The position numbers were made by a program, and so were the translations under genes. From Actinomycetes bacterium (GTDB lineage Bacteria > Actinomycetota > JAICYB01), in NCBI GenBank assembly GCA_025934435.1, contig JAICYB010000008.1:1-64000 (forward strand): DNA of 64,000 bases, written 5' to 3'. Positions 51,192-59,520 of the stretch are shown one piece after another (position 1 is the first letter of the stretch; the number at the start of each line of letters is the position of its first letter). The notes under the pieces are model-generated. The model searched no databases. It was not told the origin of the DNA and was given only the letters and a program-made list of their open reading frames with translations.

Positions 51192-51878
51192 ATGATCAAA
51201 ACCGAACACGTCTCGAAGATCTATAGGGGCGACGTGAAAGCCCTGGTCGATGTCAACGTGGACATCGCGAAGGGCGAATTCGTCTTCCTGGTGGGTGCGT
51301 CCGGCTCGGGCAAGTCGACCTTCACGAAGATCCTCACGAAGGACGAGATACCGACCGAGGGCGAGGTCTACGTGGCCGGCCGTCCACTGAACCGCCTCCC
51401 GAAGTGGCGCGTCCCGTATCTCCGCCGCGCGCTCGGCGTGGTGTTCCAGGACTACAAGCTGCTCGAGAACAAGACGGCATACGAGAACGTCTCGTTCGCC
51501 CTCGAGGTCATCGGGCATTCCGAGCCCCGGGTCCGTCCGCTCGTGCTGCAGACGCTCGAGCTCGTCGGATTGCAGGACAAGATCGACCGCATGCCGCACG
51601 AACTTTCCGGTGGCGAACAGCAACGCGTGTGTATCGCGCGGGCGTTCGTGAATCGTCCGCAGATCCTTATCGCGGACGAGCCCACGGGGAATCTCGACCC
51701 GGCGACGTCGCTCGAGATCGTGCGCCTGCTCGATCGCATCAACCGCACGGGGACGACCGTTCTCATGACGACGCACGATCACACGATCGTCGACGCGATG
51801 CGGCGGCGCGTCATCGAGCTCGAAGGCGGTCACGTGGTTCGTGATCAGGACCGCGGTGTCTACGGACCACGTGATTAG
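51192..51878 (+). CDS. ftsE: Cell-division ABC ATPase FtsE
   Basis: A 228-aa ABC ATPase: Walker [11 protein letters not shown]-loop region [18 protein letters not shown], signature [15 protein letters not shown], Walker [13 protein letters not shown], and the H-loop TTHDH. With FtsX it couples ATP hydrolysis to activation of periplasmic or wall peptidoglycan hydrolases at division. It is 3 bases upstream of ftsX. The usual downstream order ftsX-smpB is interrupted here by the minus-strand genes at 52757-54601. Confidence 0.96.
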   Translation: MIKTEHVSKIYRGDVKALVDVNVDIAKGEFVFLVGASGSGKSTFTKILTKDEIPTEGEVYVAGRPLNRLPKWRVPYLRRALGVVFQDYKLLENKTAYENVSFALEVIGHSEPRVRPLVLQTLELVGLQDKIDRMPHELSGGEQQRVCIARAFVNRPQILIADEPTGNLDPATSLEIVRLLDRINRTGTTVLMTTHDHTIVDAMRRRVIELEGGHVVRDQDRGVYGPRD

Positions 51879-51881
51879 CTG

Positions 51882-52760
51882 ATGGCGATCAAGGTCGGCT
51901 ATTTCGTTCGCGAAGCGACGACGAACCTTCGTCGTAACAAGCTCATGACGGTGGCCGCGGCGCTGACGGCCGCCGTTTCGCTCCTTCTCCTCGGCGGGGT
52001 CTTGACGCTGGGCGACGTCGTGTCGTCGTTCACTCGTCAGCTCGAGAGCGCCGTCGAGGTGCAGGTGTTCCTGAAGGACGGCATCACGACATCGCAGCGC
52101 CAGGACGTCCGTTCGACGCTCGAAGGTCTCAGCGTCGTGAAGCGAGTCAGCTACATCAGCAAGGAAGAGGCGTACAAGGAATTCAAGAACATGTACAAGG
52201 ACCAACCGGCCCTGTACGAGAACATCGACGCGAGCGTGCTGCCGGCGTCGTACGACGTGCAGCTCACGGATCCGAAGCGGATCGATCTCATCAAGTCGAA
52301 CCTCGGGAAGAATCCCGCGATCGACCAGATAGTCGATGAGCACGCGACGGTCAAGAAGATCGTTCAGATCTCGAGCTTCTTACGTGCGTTCTCCGTTCTC
52401 ATGGTGATCGTGCTCATGGGGGCGGCCGTCTTACTCATCTCGAACGCCACGCAATTGGCGATCTATGCCCGAAGACGTGAGATAGAGATCATGAAGCTCG
52501 TCGGTGCGACGAATTGGTTCGTCCGATTGCCGTTCATGCTCGAGGGTGTCGCCGCCGGTGTAGCGGGGGCGGTGATCGCGATCTTGCTCCTGGCCGGAGG
52601 GAAGACGCTTGCGCGTTCGTTCGTGAGCCATATCGCGCTCGTTCCGACCGTGGCGCTGCACGGCGTCGCGATCGGACAGTGGATCGTCCTCATCGTCGTC
52701 GGGATCGTGGTCGGCGCCGCCGGCGCGGCCGTCGCGATGCGCCGCTTCCTCGAGGCCTAG
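51882..52760 (+). CDS. ftsX: Cell-division membrane protein FtsX
   Basis: A 292-aa FtsX: N-terminal cytoplasmic helix, one transmembrane helix (LTAAVSLLLLGGVLTLGDVV), an extracytoplasmic domain (about 48-160, VEVQVFLKDGITTSQRQDVR), then three helices with RRREIEIMKLVGATNWFVRLPF between them. It transmits FtsE ATPase work to cell-wall hydrolases. The 3' end overlaps the convergent selenoprotein candidate by 4 bases. Confidence 0.96.
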   Translation: MAIKVGYFVREATTNLRRNKLMTVAAALTAAVSLLLLGGVLTLGDVVSSFTRQLESAVEVQVFLKDGITTSQRQDVRSTLEGLSVVKRVSYISKEEAYKEFKNMYKDQPALYENIDASVLPASYDVQLTDPKRIDLIKSNLGKNPAIDQIVDEHATVKKIVQISSFLRAFSVLMVIVLMGAAVLLISNATQLAIYARRREIEIMKLVGATNWFVRLPFMLEGVAAGVAGAVIAILLLAGGKTLARSFVSHIALVPTVALHGVAIGQWIVLIVVGIVVGAAGAAVAMRRFLEA

Positions 52761-53359
52761 CTCAGTCGCCAGACCAGCTGCGGGAACGCGTAGCCCTGGC
52801 GTAAGAGCACTTTCGCCGCGGCCGCGTAACCCGCTTCGTCGGCCCGTTCGAACCCGAACGCGTCCGCGAGCCGGTCGATGATGTGGAACGTCGACGCGAC
52901 GGCGACAACGTCCTCGATCGCTTCGTCCGAAACGCCGGCGGCGCGCACGGCGTCGATGTCGGAACGCGTGACCTCGTCGTGAGCGAGCGTCCGGATCAGG
53001 CGGAGAGCGGCCTTCGTCTTGTCGTCGACCGGCGCGCTGTCGACGTCGGCGAATACGGCTTCGACCGTCTCGCGGCCCAGCTGATCCGACGCGACCGCGC
53101 CGTGTTGCCCCGTTCAGAACGGGCACTGATTGAGCCGCGACGTGTACGCGGCGAAGAGTTCGCGTTGCCCGACCGACCACTCGGACGCACCTCGCATCGC
53201 ACCTTGCGTCAGCGCGCAGAAGCGTTCGCCGAGGAAATCGGGACGGTACAGCTGGAGCTTGATGACGTCGGGAACCGGCCGCCGCGACGCGAGCGCCATC
53301 ACGCGGAAGAGGAGTTTCGGCACGAACCGGTGGCCGTCGTCGAGCACGCGCAGCCTCAC
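52757..53359 (-). CDS. AhpD/carboxymuconolactone-decarboxylase-like protein, probable selenoprotein
   Basis: One frame of 201 codons runs from GTG 53359 to TAG 52757 with a single internal TGA at 53116-53114. Upstream residues (81) end NQCPF and downstream residues begin TGQH, so the TGA sits at the second Cys of the CxxC...H redox motif of AhpD-like proteins: Cys79-Pro-Phe-Sec82, His86. No other stop interrupts the 119 codons after it. A SECIS-like hairpin follows (53087-53102). It is probably a peroxidase or thiol-disulfide-type enzyme. It is coupled to the upstream gene by GTGA. Alternative: a pseudogene with a Cys-to-stop mutation. Confidence 0.78.
53087..53102 (-). promoter_or_regulatory. 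Candidate bacterial SECIS hairpin
   Basis: On the mRNA strand, beginning 12 bases after the in-frame UGA, CGGCGC and GCGUCG pair (6 pairs, one G-U) around the tetraloop GGUC. The loop GGU is 18-20 bases from the UGA. In E. coli fdhF, SelB recognises a GU-containing loop at nearly the same distance, with GGUCU in the loop. Stem and loop lie entirely within the coding sequence, as expected for bacteria. Confidence 0.6.
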
Positions 53360-53643
53360 GACATCGCCTTGCGGGCCGAATCGAACCGCCGGTAGCCGGC
53401 GCCGACGGCCGCCGCCACGGTGATCTCGAAGATCTGATCCTCGGTGTAGCCCGCGTCTTCGAGAGCCGCGACGTCCGAATCCGTCACCTTGTACGCGTGC
53501 TCGGCCACCTTCGTCAGGTATGTCGTGAGTTCGGGCGGGAGTGCCTCGCCCGTGAAGGCAGCGCGACGCAGCCCCGGATCGCTTCGTCCCGGCCCGTCGA
53601 GCACCCGTCGCCGGAGCTCTTCGATGGCGTCCGCGTGGCGCAC
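53356..53643 (-). CDS. Small protein paired with the AhpD-like selenoprotein
   Basis: A 95-aa protein with no cysteines. The C-terminal half (VTDSDVAALEDAGYTEDQIFEITVAAAVGAGYRRFD) resembles the helix after the active site in carboxymuconolactone-decarboxylase/AhpD proteins, so it may be a non-catalytic partner. GTG 53643 is the only reasonable start and lies 22 bases after the WYL regulator stop. Its own stop overlaps the selenoprotein start (GTGA), implying 1:1 synthesis. Confidence 0.75.
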   Translation of the reverse strand: MRHADAIEELRRRVLDGPGRSDPGLRRAAFTGEALPPELTTYLTKVAEHAYKVTDSDVAALEDAGYTEDQIFEITVAAAVGAGYRRFDSARKAMS

Positions 53644-53665
53644 GCCCTCATCGTACCGAGGTCGC

Positions 53666-54601
53666 TCAGATGTACGACTCGACGACCTTCGATGCGATAT
53701 CGGCGAGCTCGCGGCGGAGGTCGTCCGGTTCTTCGACGACCACACCCGCACCGAACGAGAGGATCCGGCGGATCGCGTGCTCCCTCGATCCGACGGTGAA
53801 CCGGAAACGTGTCCACGGTTCGTCCGGCGCTTCGGTGTCGCCCCGGAGCGCACGCGTCGCGTCGGGCGACGCGCGCACCGTGCACGTGAACGACGTCCCC
53901 GTCTGCTGGAACTCCGTCGACCGCGCCGCCCAGAACGACGCGAGATCGAAGTCATCCGGCGGTGCGAATGGTTCGTCCGACACGGATGCTTCGACGATCC
54001 GCGACGCGCGATACGTACGCGGTTCGGAGCCGCCGGCGGACGCAACGAGATACCACACACCCGCTTTGAGGACGAGGCCGAGCGGATCGAGCGTGCGCTC
54101 CACGGGACGATCGCGCCCCGGCCGGGCATACCGCAGCCGAACGCGGCGCGACGTGAACACCGCCTGCGTGAGCGTCGTCATCTCCTCGACCGCTTCGGTG
54201 CCGTGCCACCACGCGCCGAGGTCCACGTGGATCTTCCGGCGCATCTCCTCGGCCCGCTCGCGCTGGGCTTGCGGCAGTGCCGCGAGGATCTTCGTCTCCG
54301 TGCGCGCGAGTGAGGAGCGCAGCCCCATCGCCGTGAGCGCGTCGCCGAGGCCGAGGAGGGGGAGGAGCTCCGCTTCGCCGAGCGAGAGCCCTGTGAGGTC
54401 CGTCCGGTAGCTCTCGAGCATCCCGACGCCTCCGCCGCGTCCGGGCTGCGTGAACACCGGGATCCCGGCGGAGCCGAGCGCTTCGAGATCGCGGTGCACC
54501 GTCCGCTTGGAGACCTCGAGGCGGCGGGCGAGCTCGGCGACGGTGACGAGGCCCCGTCGCTGCAGGAGCAGCAGGATCGCGAGCAGCCGGTCCGCGCGCA
54601 T
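53666..54601 (-). CDS. WYL-domain transcriptional regulator (DeoR-like HTH)
   Basis: A 311-aa regulator. The N-terminal helix-turn-helix (about 5-55) reads VTVAELARRLEVSKRTVHRD. A WYL ligand-binding domain (about 140-215) has VRLRYARPGRDRPVERTLDPLG and WYLVAS, and a C-terminal WCX domain (about 230-305) follows. Such proteins sense small ligands or nucleic acid. ATG 54601 has TAGCCT 6 bases upstream. It is divergent from the VOC gene across a 61-base gap with an operator-like palindrome, and probably controls both this operon and the VOC/YjbR genes. Confidence 0.93.
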   Translation of the reverse strand: MRADRLLAILLLLQRRGLVTVAELARRLEVSKRTVHRDLEALGSAGIPVFTQPGRGGGVGMLESYRTDLTGLSLGEAELLPLLGLGDALTAMGLRSSLARTETKILAALPQAQRERAEEMRRKIHVDLGAWWHGTEAVEEMTTLTQAVFTSRRVRLRYARPGRDRPVERTLDPLGLVLKAGVWYLVASAGGSEPRTYRASRIVEASVSDEPFAPPDDFDLASFWAARSTEFQQTGTSFTCTVRASPDATRALRGDTEAPDEPWTRFRFTVGSREHAIRRILSFGAGVVVEEPDDLRRELADIASKVVESYI

Positions 54602-54624
54602 CTCGAAAGGCTACCGGTAAATGA

Positions 54625-54639
54625 TGCCAGCAGATGGCA
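54625..54639. promoter_or_regulatory. Operator-like palindrome between WYL regulator and VOC gene
   Basis: TGCCA-N5-TGGCA (54625-54639), with a partly similar TGCCAGGCTGGC about 10 bases farther right (near 54649), lies in the 61-base divergent gap. It is well placed for autoregulation by the WYL protein. The assignment is inferred from position only. Confidence 0.45.
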
Positions 54640-54662
54640 ACATTACGTGCCAGGCTGGCCCC

Positions 54663-55010
54663 ATGACCATCACGGGGATCCACGCGAGCTTCGCTTCACC
54701 CGCCGCACACGAGATACGCGCCTTCCTGCGGGACGTTCTGCGCCTGCCGTACACAGACATCGGCGGCGGGTTCCTGGTCTTCGACGTGCCGGACGCCGAA
54801 GTCGCCGCAGCCGAGTCGACGAGCGTCGCGCACGACATCTCGTTCTCCTGCGACGACATCGAAGCGACGATCGGCGAGCTCAGATCGCACGGCGTTCGCT
54901 TCGCGAACGGTATCGACGACGAGGTGTGGGGACGCCGCACGTTCTTCGATATGCCCGGCGGCACGCGTGTCATGCTCTACGAGCCGAAGTACACAAGGGG
55001 ATCGCGATGA
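54663..55010 (+). CDS. VOC (glyoxalase/bleomycin-resistance) family protein
   Basis: A 115-aa single-module VOC protein: ITGIHASFASPAAHEIRAFLRDVLRLPY at the start, FLVFDVPDAEVA, HDISFSCDDIEATIGELRSHGV, and the terminal GGTRVMLYEPKY whose Glu is a usual metal ligand. The reaction is unknown; members include glyoxalases, dioxygenases and binding proteins. ATG 54663 opens an operon with the YjbR and smpB genes by successive ATGA overlaps. Confidence 0.88.
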   Translation: MTITGIHASFASPAAHEIRAFLRDVLRLPYTDIGGGFLVFDVPDAEVAAAESTSVAHDISFSCDDIEATIGELRSHGVRFANGIDDEVWGRRTFFDMPGGTRVMLYEPKYTRGSR

Positions 55011-55366
55011 GGAAGTCCGACGCCTACAAGAAGATCGATCGCATCTGCATGGCGCTGCCCGAAGCGGTGAACAAGCCGTTCGGGGGTCACACGGCGGCCG
55101 CCTACCGCGTGCGCGACAAGATCTTCTGCGGGACGGGACAGACGGTACGTCCTCGCATCACATTCAAGGGAGCGCACGGCGCGCAACAAGCGCTCGTGTC
55201 GTCGGACCCGGAGCGATTCTTCGTCCCGCAGTACACCGGCACGAAGGGCTGGGTGGGCGCCTGGCTCGACACCGAGCCCGACTGGGATGAGATCGCGGAA
55301 CTCATCGAGGAGAGCTACCGCCTCGTCGCTCCGAAGCGTCTCGTCGCGCAGCTCGAAGCGCGATGA
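55007..55366 (+). CDS. MmcQ/YjbR (DUF1801-like DNA-binding fold) family protein
   Basis: A 119-aa protein with the YjbR/MmcQ pattern: a helical start (ICMALPEAVNKPFGGHTAAAYRV), then a beta region (KIFCGTGQTVRPRITFKG) and the late GWVGAWLDTEPDWDEIAELIEESYRLVAPKRL. YjbR adopts a CyaY-like, possibly DNA-binding fold; role unknown. It overlaps VOC and smpB by ATGA on both sides. Confidence 0.85.
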   Translation: MRKSDAYKKIDRICMALPEAVNKPFGGHTAAAYRVRDKIFCGTGQTVRPRITFKGAHGAQQALVSSDPERFFVPQYTGTKGWVGAWLDTEPDWDEIAELIEESYRLVAPKRLVAQLEAR

Positions 55367-55836
55367 GCACCCGCGAGGCGCAGAAGGTCGTCGTCGACAA
55401 CCGTCGCGCGCGCCACGACTACTCGGTCGACGAGACCTTCGAGGCCGGCATGGTCCTGCAGGGCAGCGAAGTGAAGGCGCTGCGCGAAGGACGGGGCCAG
55501 ATCCGCGAGGCCTACGCGGTCGTCCGTGAGGACGGCGTGTACATCCTCGGGATGCACATCTCGCCCTATTCGGGCGCGTCGACGCACGTCGAGGTCCCGC
55601 CGACGCGCGAGCGGAAGTTGCTGCTGCATCGCAAAGAGATCGAGCATCTGAAGAACGAGACGCAGCGCAAAGGGATGACGCTCATCCCGCTCCGGGTGTA
55701 CTTCACGCGCGGCCTCGCGAAGATCGAGCTCGGACTCGCCCGCGGGAAGAAGTCCTACGACCGGCGCCGCGAGATCGCCGAGCGCGAGGCGAAGCGGGAC
55801 ATGGAACGGACGCAGCGCCGTCGCGAGAAATCGTGA
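55363..55836 (+). CDS. smpB: SsrA-binding protein SmpB
   Basis: A 157-aa protein with the OB-fold SmpB core: VVDNRRARHDYSVDETFEAG, LQGSEVKALREGRGQIREAY, and RKLLLHRKEIEHL. The basic tail KKSYDRRREIAEREAKRDMER mimics mRNA in the decoding centre. With tmRNA it rescues stalled ribosomes. tmRNA itself is not seen in the window. The start overlaps the YjbR gene, and the end overlaps the ABC exporter (GTGA). Confidence 0.97.
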   Translation: MSTREAQKVVVDNRRARHDYSVDETFEAGMVLQGSEVKALREGRGQIREAYAVVREDGVYILGMHISPYSGASTHVEVPPTRERKLLLHRKEIEHLKNETQRKGMTLIPLRVYFTRGLAKIELGLARGKKSYDRRREIAEREAKRDMERTQRRREKS

Positions 55837-57611
55837 TCCGGCGCTTCAAGGAGTCGGCCGAGGGACGGTTCCTCGGCGTCTTCGGCAAGGCCCATCGCTT
55901 GCTCGCGACACTTTGGTGGGGGTTGATCGTCCTGCGCGGCGTCCTCCCGGCGATCTTTGCCGTGGCGATGGGCCTGCTCGTGGGTGCCGTGCAAACGCAT
56001 CAGTCGCTCGTCCTTCCGCTCTCATTGATCGGTGTCGTCTTCGTCGGGATGAATTCCCTCGCGCCGGTGCACGGCACGGTTGGGAGCTTGCTCGGCGCGA
56101 AGTGCGGCGCATGGCTGCACGACCGGTTGATGGAGTCGTCCGTTTCGCCCGACGGCCTCGCGCATCTCGAGCGTCCCGACCTCGCGGACGATCTGGCCCG
56201 CGCCCGCGAGTTCGACCAAGGTCTCGTCGCGCCGCCGCTCGAAGCGGCACTTCCATACATCGCCAACGGGTTCACCGACATCGCGGCGGCGATCGCACAG
56301 GCAGTCCTCGTGATGACCTATCACTGGTGGGCGGGACTCGCGCTCGGACTCGCGTGGGGATCAACACACCTTCTCCTGAAGGAGAGCGCGATGTGGCAGA
56401 TCTTCGAGGCCGACGACGTCGTGAACCAGCGTCGGCACGTCGAGTACGCGTATCGCATGACGGTGGACGCACCGGCGGCGAAGGAGATCAGACTCTTCGG
56501 GCTCGCCGGCTGGGCCGTCGAGCGGTTCACGGACCTGCGCCGCGGCTTGGCCGACATCCTGTTCCAGGAGAGCCGCCTGCGGCGACGGCCGCTGCGATGG
56601 AGTCTCACGCTCGTCATCGCCGGCAATGCGGTCGTCTTCGGATCGCTCGCGCGCGACGCCGTGCATCACTCGATCGGTCTGCCCGCGCTCGTCCGGTTCG
56701 CGCAAGCGTCGATCGGCGTCGCGCTGCTTGCGTTCGGCGAGTTCGACTGGTGGTTCCGCGGTTCGGCTCGTCCGATCCCGATGGTGCTCGAGCTCGCGGA
56801 GCAGATGCGTGCGAGTGGCTCCGTCCGGAGCGGTGAGGGCAGTGCGGATCGCGCGCCCGAACGCGAGATCCGCTTCGACCAGGTGAGCTTCACGTATCCA
56901 ACGACGGGGATGAAAGTCCTCGAGGGATTCGATCTGACGATCCCGGCCGGCGCGTCACTCGCGATCGTGGGTCCGAACGGCGCAGGGAAGACGACACTCG
57001 CGAAGTTGCTCTGCCATCTCTACGACCCGACGGACGGAGCCGTCCGCGTCGACGGCGTCGATCTCCGCGAGATCGAGCTCGGTTCGTGGCGCGCCCGGAT
57101 CGCCGCGGTCTTCCAGGACTACGTGCGTTTCGAGCTGCCGCTCCGCGACAACGTCGCGCCGGACGGAGCACCGGACGCCGTGGTTCACGACGCGCTCCGT
57201 CGCGCCGGCGCCGACGACATCGCGTCGCTCGACACGATCTTGTCGCGCGCGTACGACGGCGGGACGGACCTCTCCGGCGGTCAGTGGCAGCGCGTCGCCC
57301 TCGCTCGCGCGCTCTGCGCGGTGCAGCTCGGTGCCGGCGTCATCCTGCTCGACGAACCGACGGCGCAGCTCGACGTTCGCGGCGAAGCCGAGATCTTCGA
57401 CCGCATCCTCGAGGCGACACGTGGCCGGACGACGATCCTGATCTCGCACCGGTTCTCGACGGTGCGGCACGCGGATCTGATCTGCGTGCTCGACCTCGGG
57501 CGCGTTGTCGAGCTCGGCTCCCACGACGAGTTGATGTCGCCCGGGGGCCGGTACAAGGCGATGTTCGAGCTGCAAGCGTCGCGGTTCTACGAAGAAGAGG
57601 TCGAGGTGTGA
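55833..57611 (+). CDS. ABC exporter half-transporter (first of pair)
   Basis: A 592-aa fusion: an ABC-type transmembrane domain with six helices (about 20-310) and an ATPase domain with Walker A GPNGAGKTT, Q-loop VFQDYVRFELPLRDN, signature LSGGQWQRVALARAL, Walker B VILLDEPTAQLD and H-loop ISHRFS. It probably forms a heterodimer with the next gene. Substrate is unknown; lipids, peptides or drugs are typical. The GTG start overlaps smpB. Confidence 0.92.
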   Translation: MIRRFKESAEGRFLGVFGKAHRLLATLWWGLIVLRGVLPAIFAVAMGLLVGAVQTHQSLVLPLSLIGVVFVGMNSLAPVHGTVGSLLGAKCGAWLHDRLMESSVSPDGLAHLERPDLADDLARAREFDQGLVAPPLEAALPYIANGFTDIAAAIAQAVLVMTYHWWAGLALGLAWGSTHLLLKESAMWQIFEADDVVNQRRHVEYAYRMTVDAPAAKEIRLFGLAGWAVERFTDLRRGLADILFQESRLRRRPLRWSLTLVIAGNAVVFGSLARDAVHHSIGLPALVRFAQASIGVALLAFGEFDWWFRGSARPIPMVLELAEQMRASGSVRSGEGSADRAPEREIRFDQVSFTYPTTGMKVLEGFDLTIPAGASLAIVGPNGAGKTTLAKLLCHLYDPTDGAVRVDGVDLREIELGSWRARIAAVFQDYVRFELPLRDNVAPDGAPDAVVHDALRRAGADDIASLDTILSRAYDGGTDLSGGQWQRVALARALCAVQLGAGVILLDEPTAQLDVRGEAEIFDRILEATRGRTTILISHRFSTVRHADLICVLDLGRVVELGSHDELMSPGGRYKAMFELQASRFYEEEVEV

Positions 57612-59422
57612 GCGTCCCGCACCGGCGCCGCAAGTCCCTCGGTGGAGATGACATCCCCGATGTGCTCCCGTCGCTCTGGCGGGCGCTCGCGTTCGCGTAC
57701 CGCGCCGAGCCGCGCCTGCTCATCGTGTCGTTCCTGCTCGTGACGGGCGCGTGGGTCCCGGCTGCCCTCACGGCGCTCTGGCTCAAGCTGCTCGCCGACG
57801 GCGTGAAGACCGGACACGGCGGCGCGATCGCCGCCGCGATGATCGGCCTCGCCGCGTCGACGATCGCCGCGTGGCTGCTCCGCATCGTCGGACAACGCGT
57901 GCAGCGCTTGTTCCAGGAGCGCGCGACGATCGCGATCGAAGCGCATGTCGTGGAACTGCAGGGGAGTGTTGCGTCCATCGAGCACCACGAACGTCCGGAA
58001 TACCTCGACCGTCTGCAGATCCTCAAGGACCACGCGTTCTTGCTGAACCATCTGTACGGCTCGTTGATGAGCGCCGTCGGTGCGGTCGCGCGTGTGCTCA
58101 TCACGATCGGGTTACTGATGAGCGTGAGCCCCGTCCTGTTCGTCCTCGGGCTCTTCGCTGCTCCGACGATCGTCTTCTCGTCCTGGCGCGCGGGAGTCGA
58201 ACGTCGGAACGAGGAGCGCGCGGCTCCGCGGCGCCGGCTCGCGCGGCACTTCTTCGATCTCGGTACGCAGGCGGGCGCCGGCAAGGAGATCCGTGTCTGG
58301 CGCATCGGCCCCCGGCTCGTGTCGTGGCGGCGCGAAGCGTGGGACGACTGGTACGGGCGCGTCGCCGGCACGCGCAAGGTGAGCGCGGCGTGGCATTCGC
58401 TGGCGTGGACGATCTTCGGCGGCGCGTATGTCGGCGCCGTCGTGTTCACGGCCTCGGTGTTACACGCGAGCCCCGGTGACGTGCTTCTCGTTGTCGCCGC
58501 CGGCGGGCAACTTTCCGCGTTCCTCGGTGAGACGGCGTCGCAGACCGACTTCCTCCGGTGGTGCATCGAAGCTGCGCAGCGTCTCGCGTGGCTCGAGAAC
58601 TACGCCGCAGCGCGCAGCGTCGGATCCGAGCTCGATCCGCCCAGTCGGCTCACGCACGGCATCAAGCTCGACCACGTGTCGTTCCGCTACCCGGGGACCG
58701 AACAAGAGGTCTTGCGGGACGTCGATCTCGAACTCCCCGCCGGTTCGGTCATCGCGATCGTCGGGGAGAACGGCGCGGGCAAGACGACGCTCGTGAAGCT
58801 GTTGTGCCGGTTCTACGAACCGACGTCGGGTGCGATCCTCGTCGACGGAACGGAACTCGGACGCATGAAGGTGGACGAGTGGCGCGACCGGCTCGCCGGC
58901 GCGTTCCAAGACTTCATGCGCTTCGAGTTCTCGGCCGGACGAACCGTCGGCCTCGGCGAGCTCGCGCGCGCGGACGACATCCTCGCGCTGGAACGCGCGA
59001 TCGGACGCGCCGGAGCCGGCGACGTGATCGAGAAGCTCCCGTCCGGCCTCGGGACGCAACTCGGTCCGACGTGGACGAACGGCGTCGAGCTGTCCTTCGG
59101 GCAGTGGCAGAAGCTCGCGCTGTCTCGCGGCTTCATGCGGGACCGCCCGCTGGTGCTGGTACTCGACGAGCCGACGGCCGCACTCGACGCCGACACCGAA
59201 CACTCGCTCTTCGAACGCTTCGCCGACGCATCCCGTGACGCGCGGGAGGATGGACGTATCACGATCCTCGTGTCCCATCGGTTCTCGACCGTGCGGATGG
59301 CCGATCTGATCGTCGTGTTGGACGGGGCACGCGTCGTCGAATACGGTTCGCACGACGAGCTCATGGGGAGGGCCGGTCTATACGCGGAGCTCTACGGCAT
59401 CCAGGCGCGCGCTTATCGGTAG
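57608..59422 (+). CDS. ABC exporter half-transporter (second of pair)
   Basis: A 604-aa fusion of a six-helix domain and an ATPase: Walker A GENGAGKTT, signature LSFGQWQKLALSRGF (Gly-2 replaced by Phe), Walker B LVLDEPTAALD, and H-loop VSHRFS. Together with the preceding protein it should make a heterodimeric exporter, where one altered signature is common. GTG 57608 overlaps the preceding stop (GTGA). Longer upstream frames lie inside the first transporter and are not coding. Confidence 0.92.
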   Translation: MSVPHRRRKSLGGDDIPDVLPSLWRALAFAYRAEPRLLIVSFLLVTGAWVPAALTALWLKLLADGVKTGHGGAIAAAMIGLAASTIAAWLLRIVGQRVQRLFQERATIAIEAHVVELQGSVASIEHHERPEYLDRLQILKDHAFLLNHLYGSLMSAVGAVARVLITIGLLMSVSPVLFVLGLFAAPTIVFSSWRAGVERRNEERAAPRRRLARHFFDLGTQAGAGKEIRVWRIGPRLVSWRREAWDDWYGRVAGTRKVSAAWHSLAWTIFGGAYVGAVVFTASVLHASPGDVLLVVAAGGQLSAFLGETASQTDFLRWCIEAAQRLAWLENYAAARSVGSELDPPSRLTHGIKLDHVSFRYPGTEQEVLRDVDLELPAGSVIAIVGENGAGKTTLVKLLCRFYEPTSGAILVDGTELGRMKVDEWRDRLAGAFQDFMRFEFSAGRTVGLGELARADDILALERAIGRAGAGDVIEKLPSGLGTQLGPTWTNGVELSFGQWQKLALSRGFMRDRPLVLVLDEPTAALDADTEHSLFERFADASRDAREDGRITILVSHRFSTVRMADLIVVLDGARVVEYGSHDELMGRAGLYAELYGIQARAYR

Positions 59423-59520
59423 CGGTTCTCGCCGCCGTCCTCTGCGTATCGTGCGGTGCGGCGAACTCTCCCTTCAGGCAGAACCCGCTCGGTGCCGCGG
59501 CCGGGACACATCCGGTCAAA

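Noticed and set aside
52757..53359. Two separate genes (52757-52948 and 53114-53359) or a simple pseudogene
   Set aside because: The pieces are in the same frame with no other stop between them, the TGA replaces the redox Cys, and a SECIS-like hairpin follows. One selenoprotein gene is the simpler reading, though a pseudogene cannot be fully excluded.
57086..57607. N-terminal extension of the second ABC exporter back to 57086
   Set aside because: That stretch lies inside the first exporter's ATPase domain in another frame and is Arg-rich nonsense; GTG 57608 overlaps the preceding stop as in the rest of the operon.
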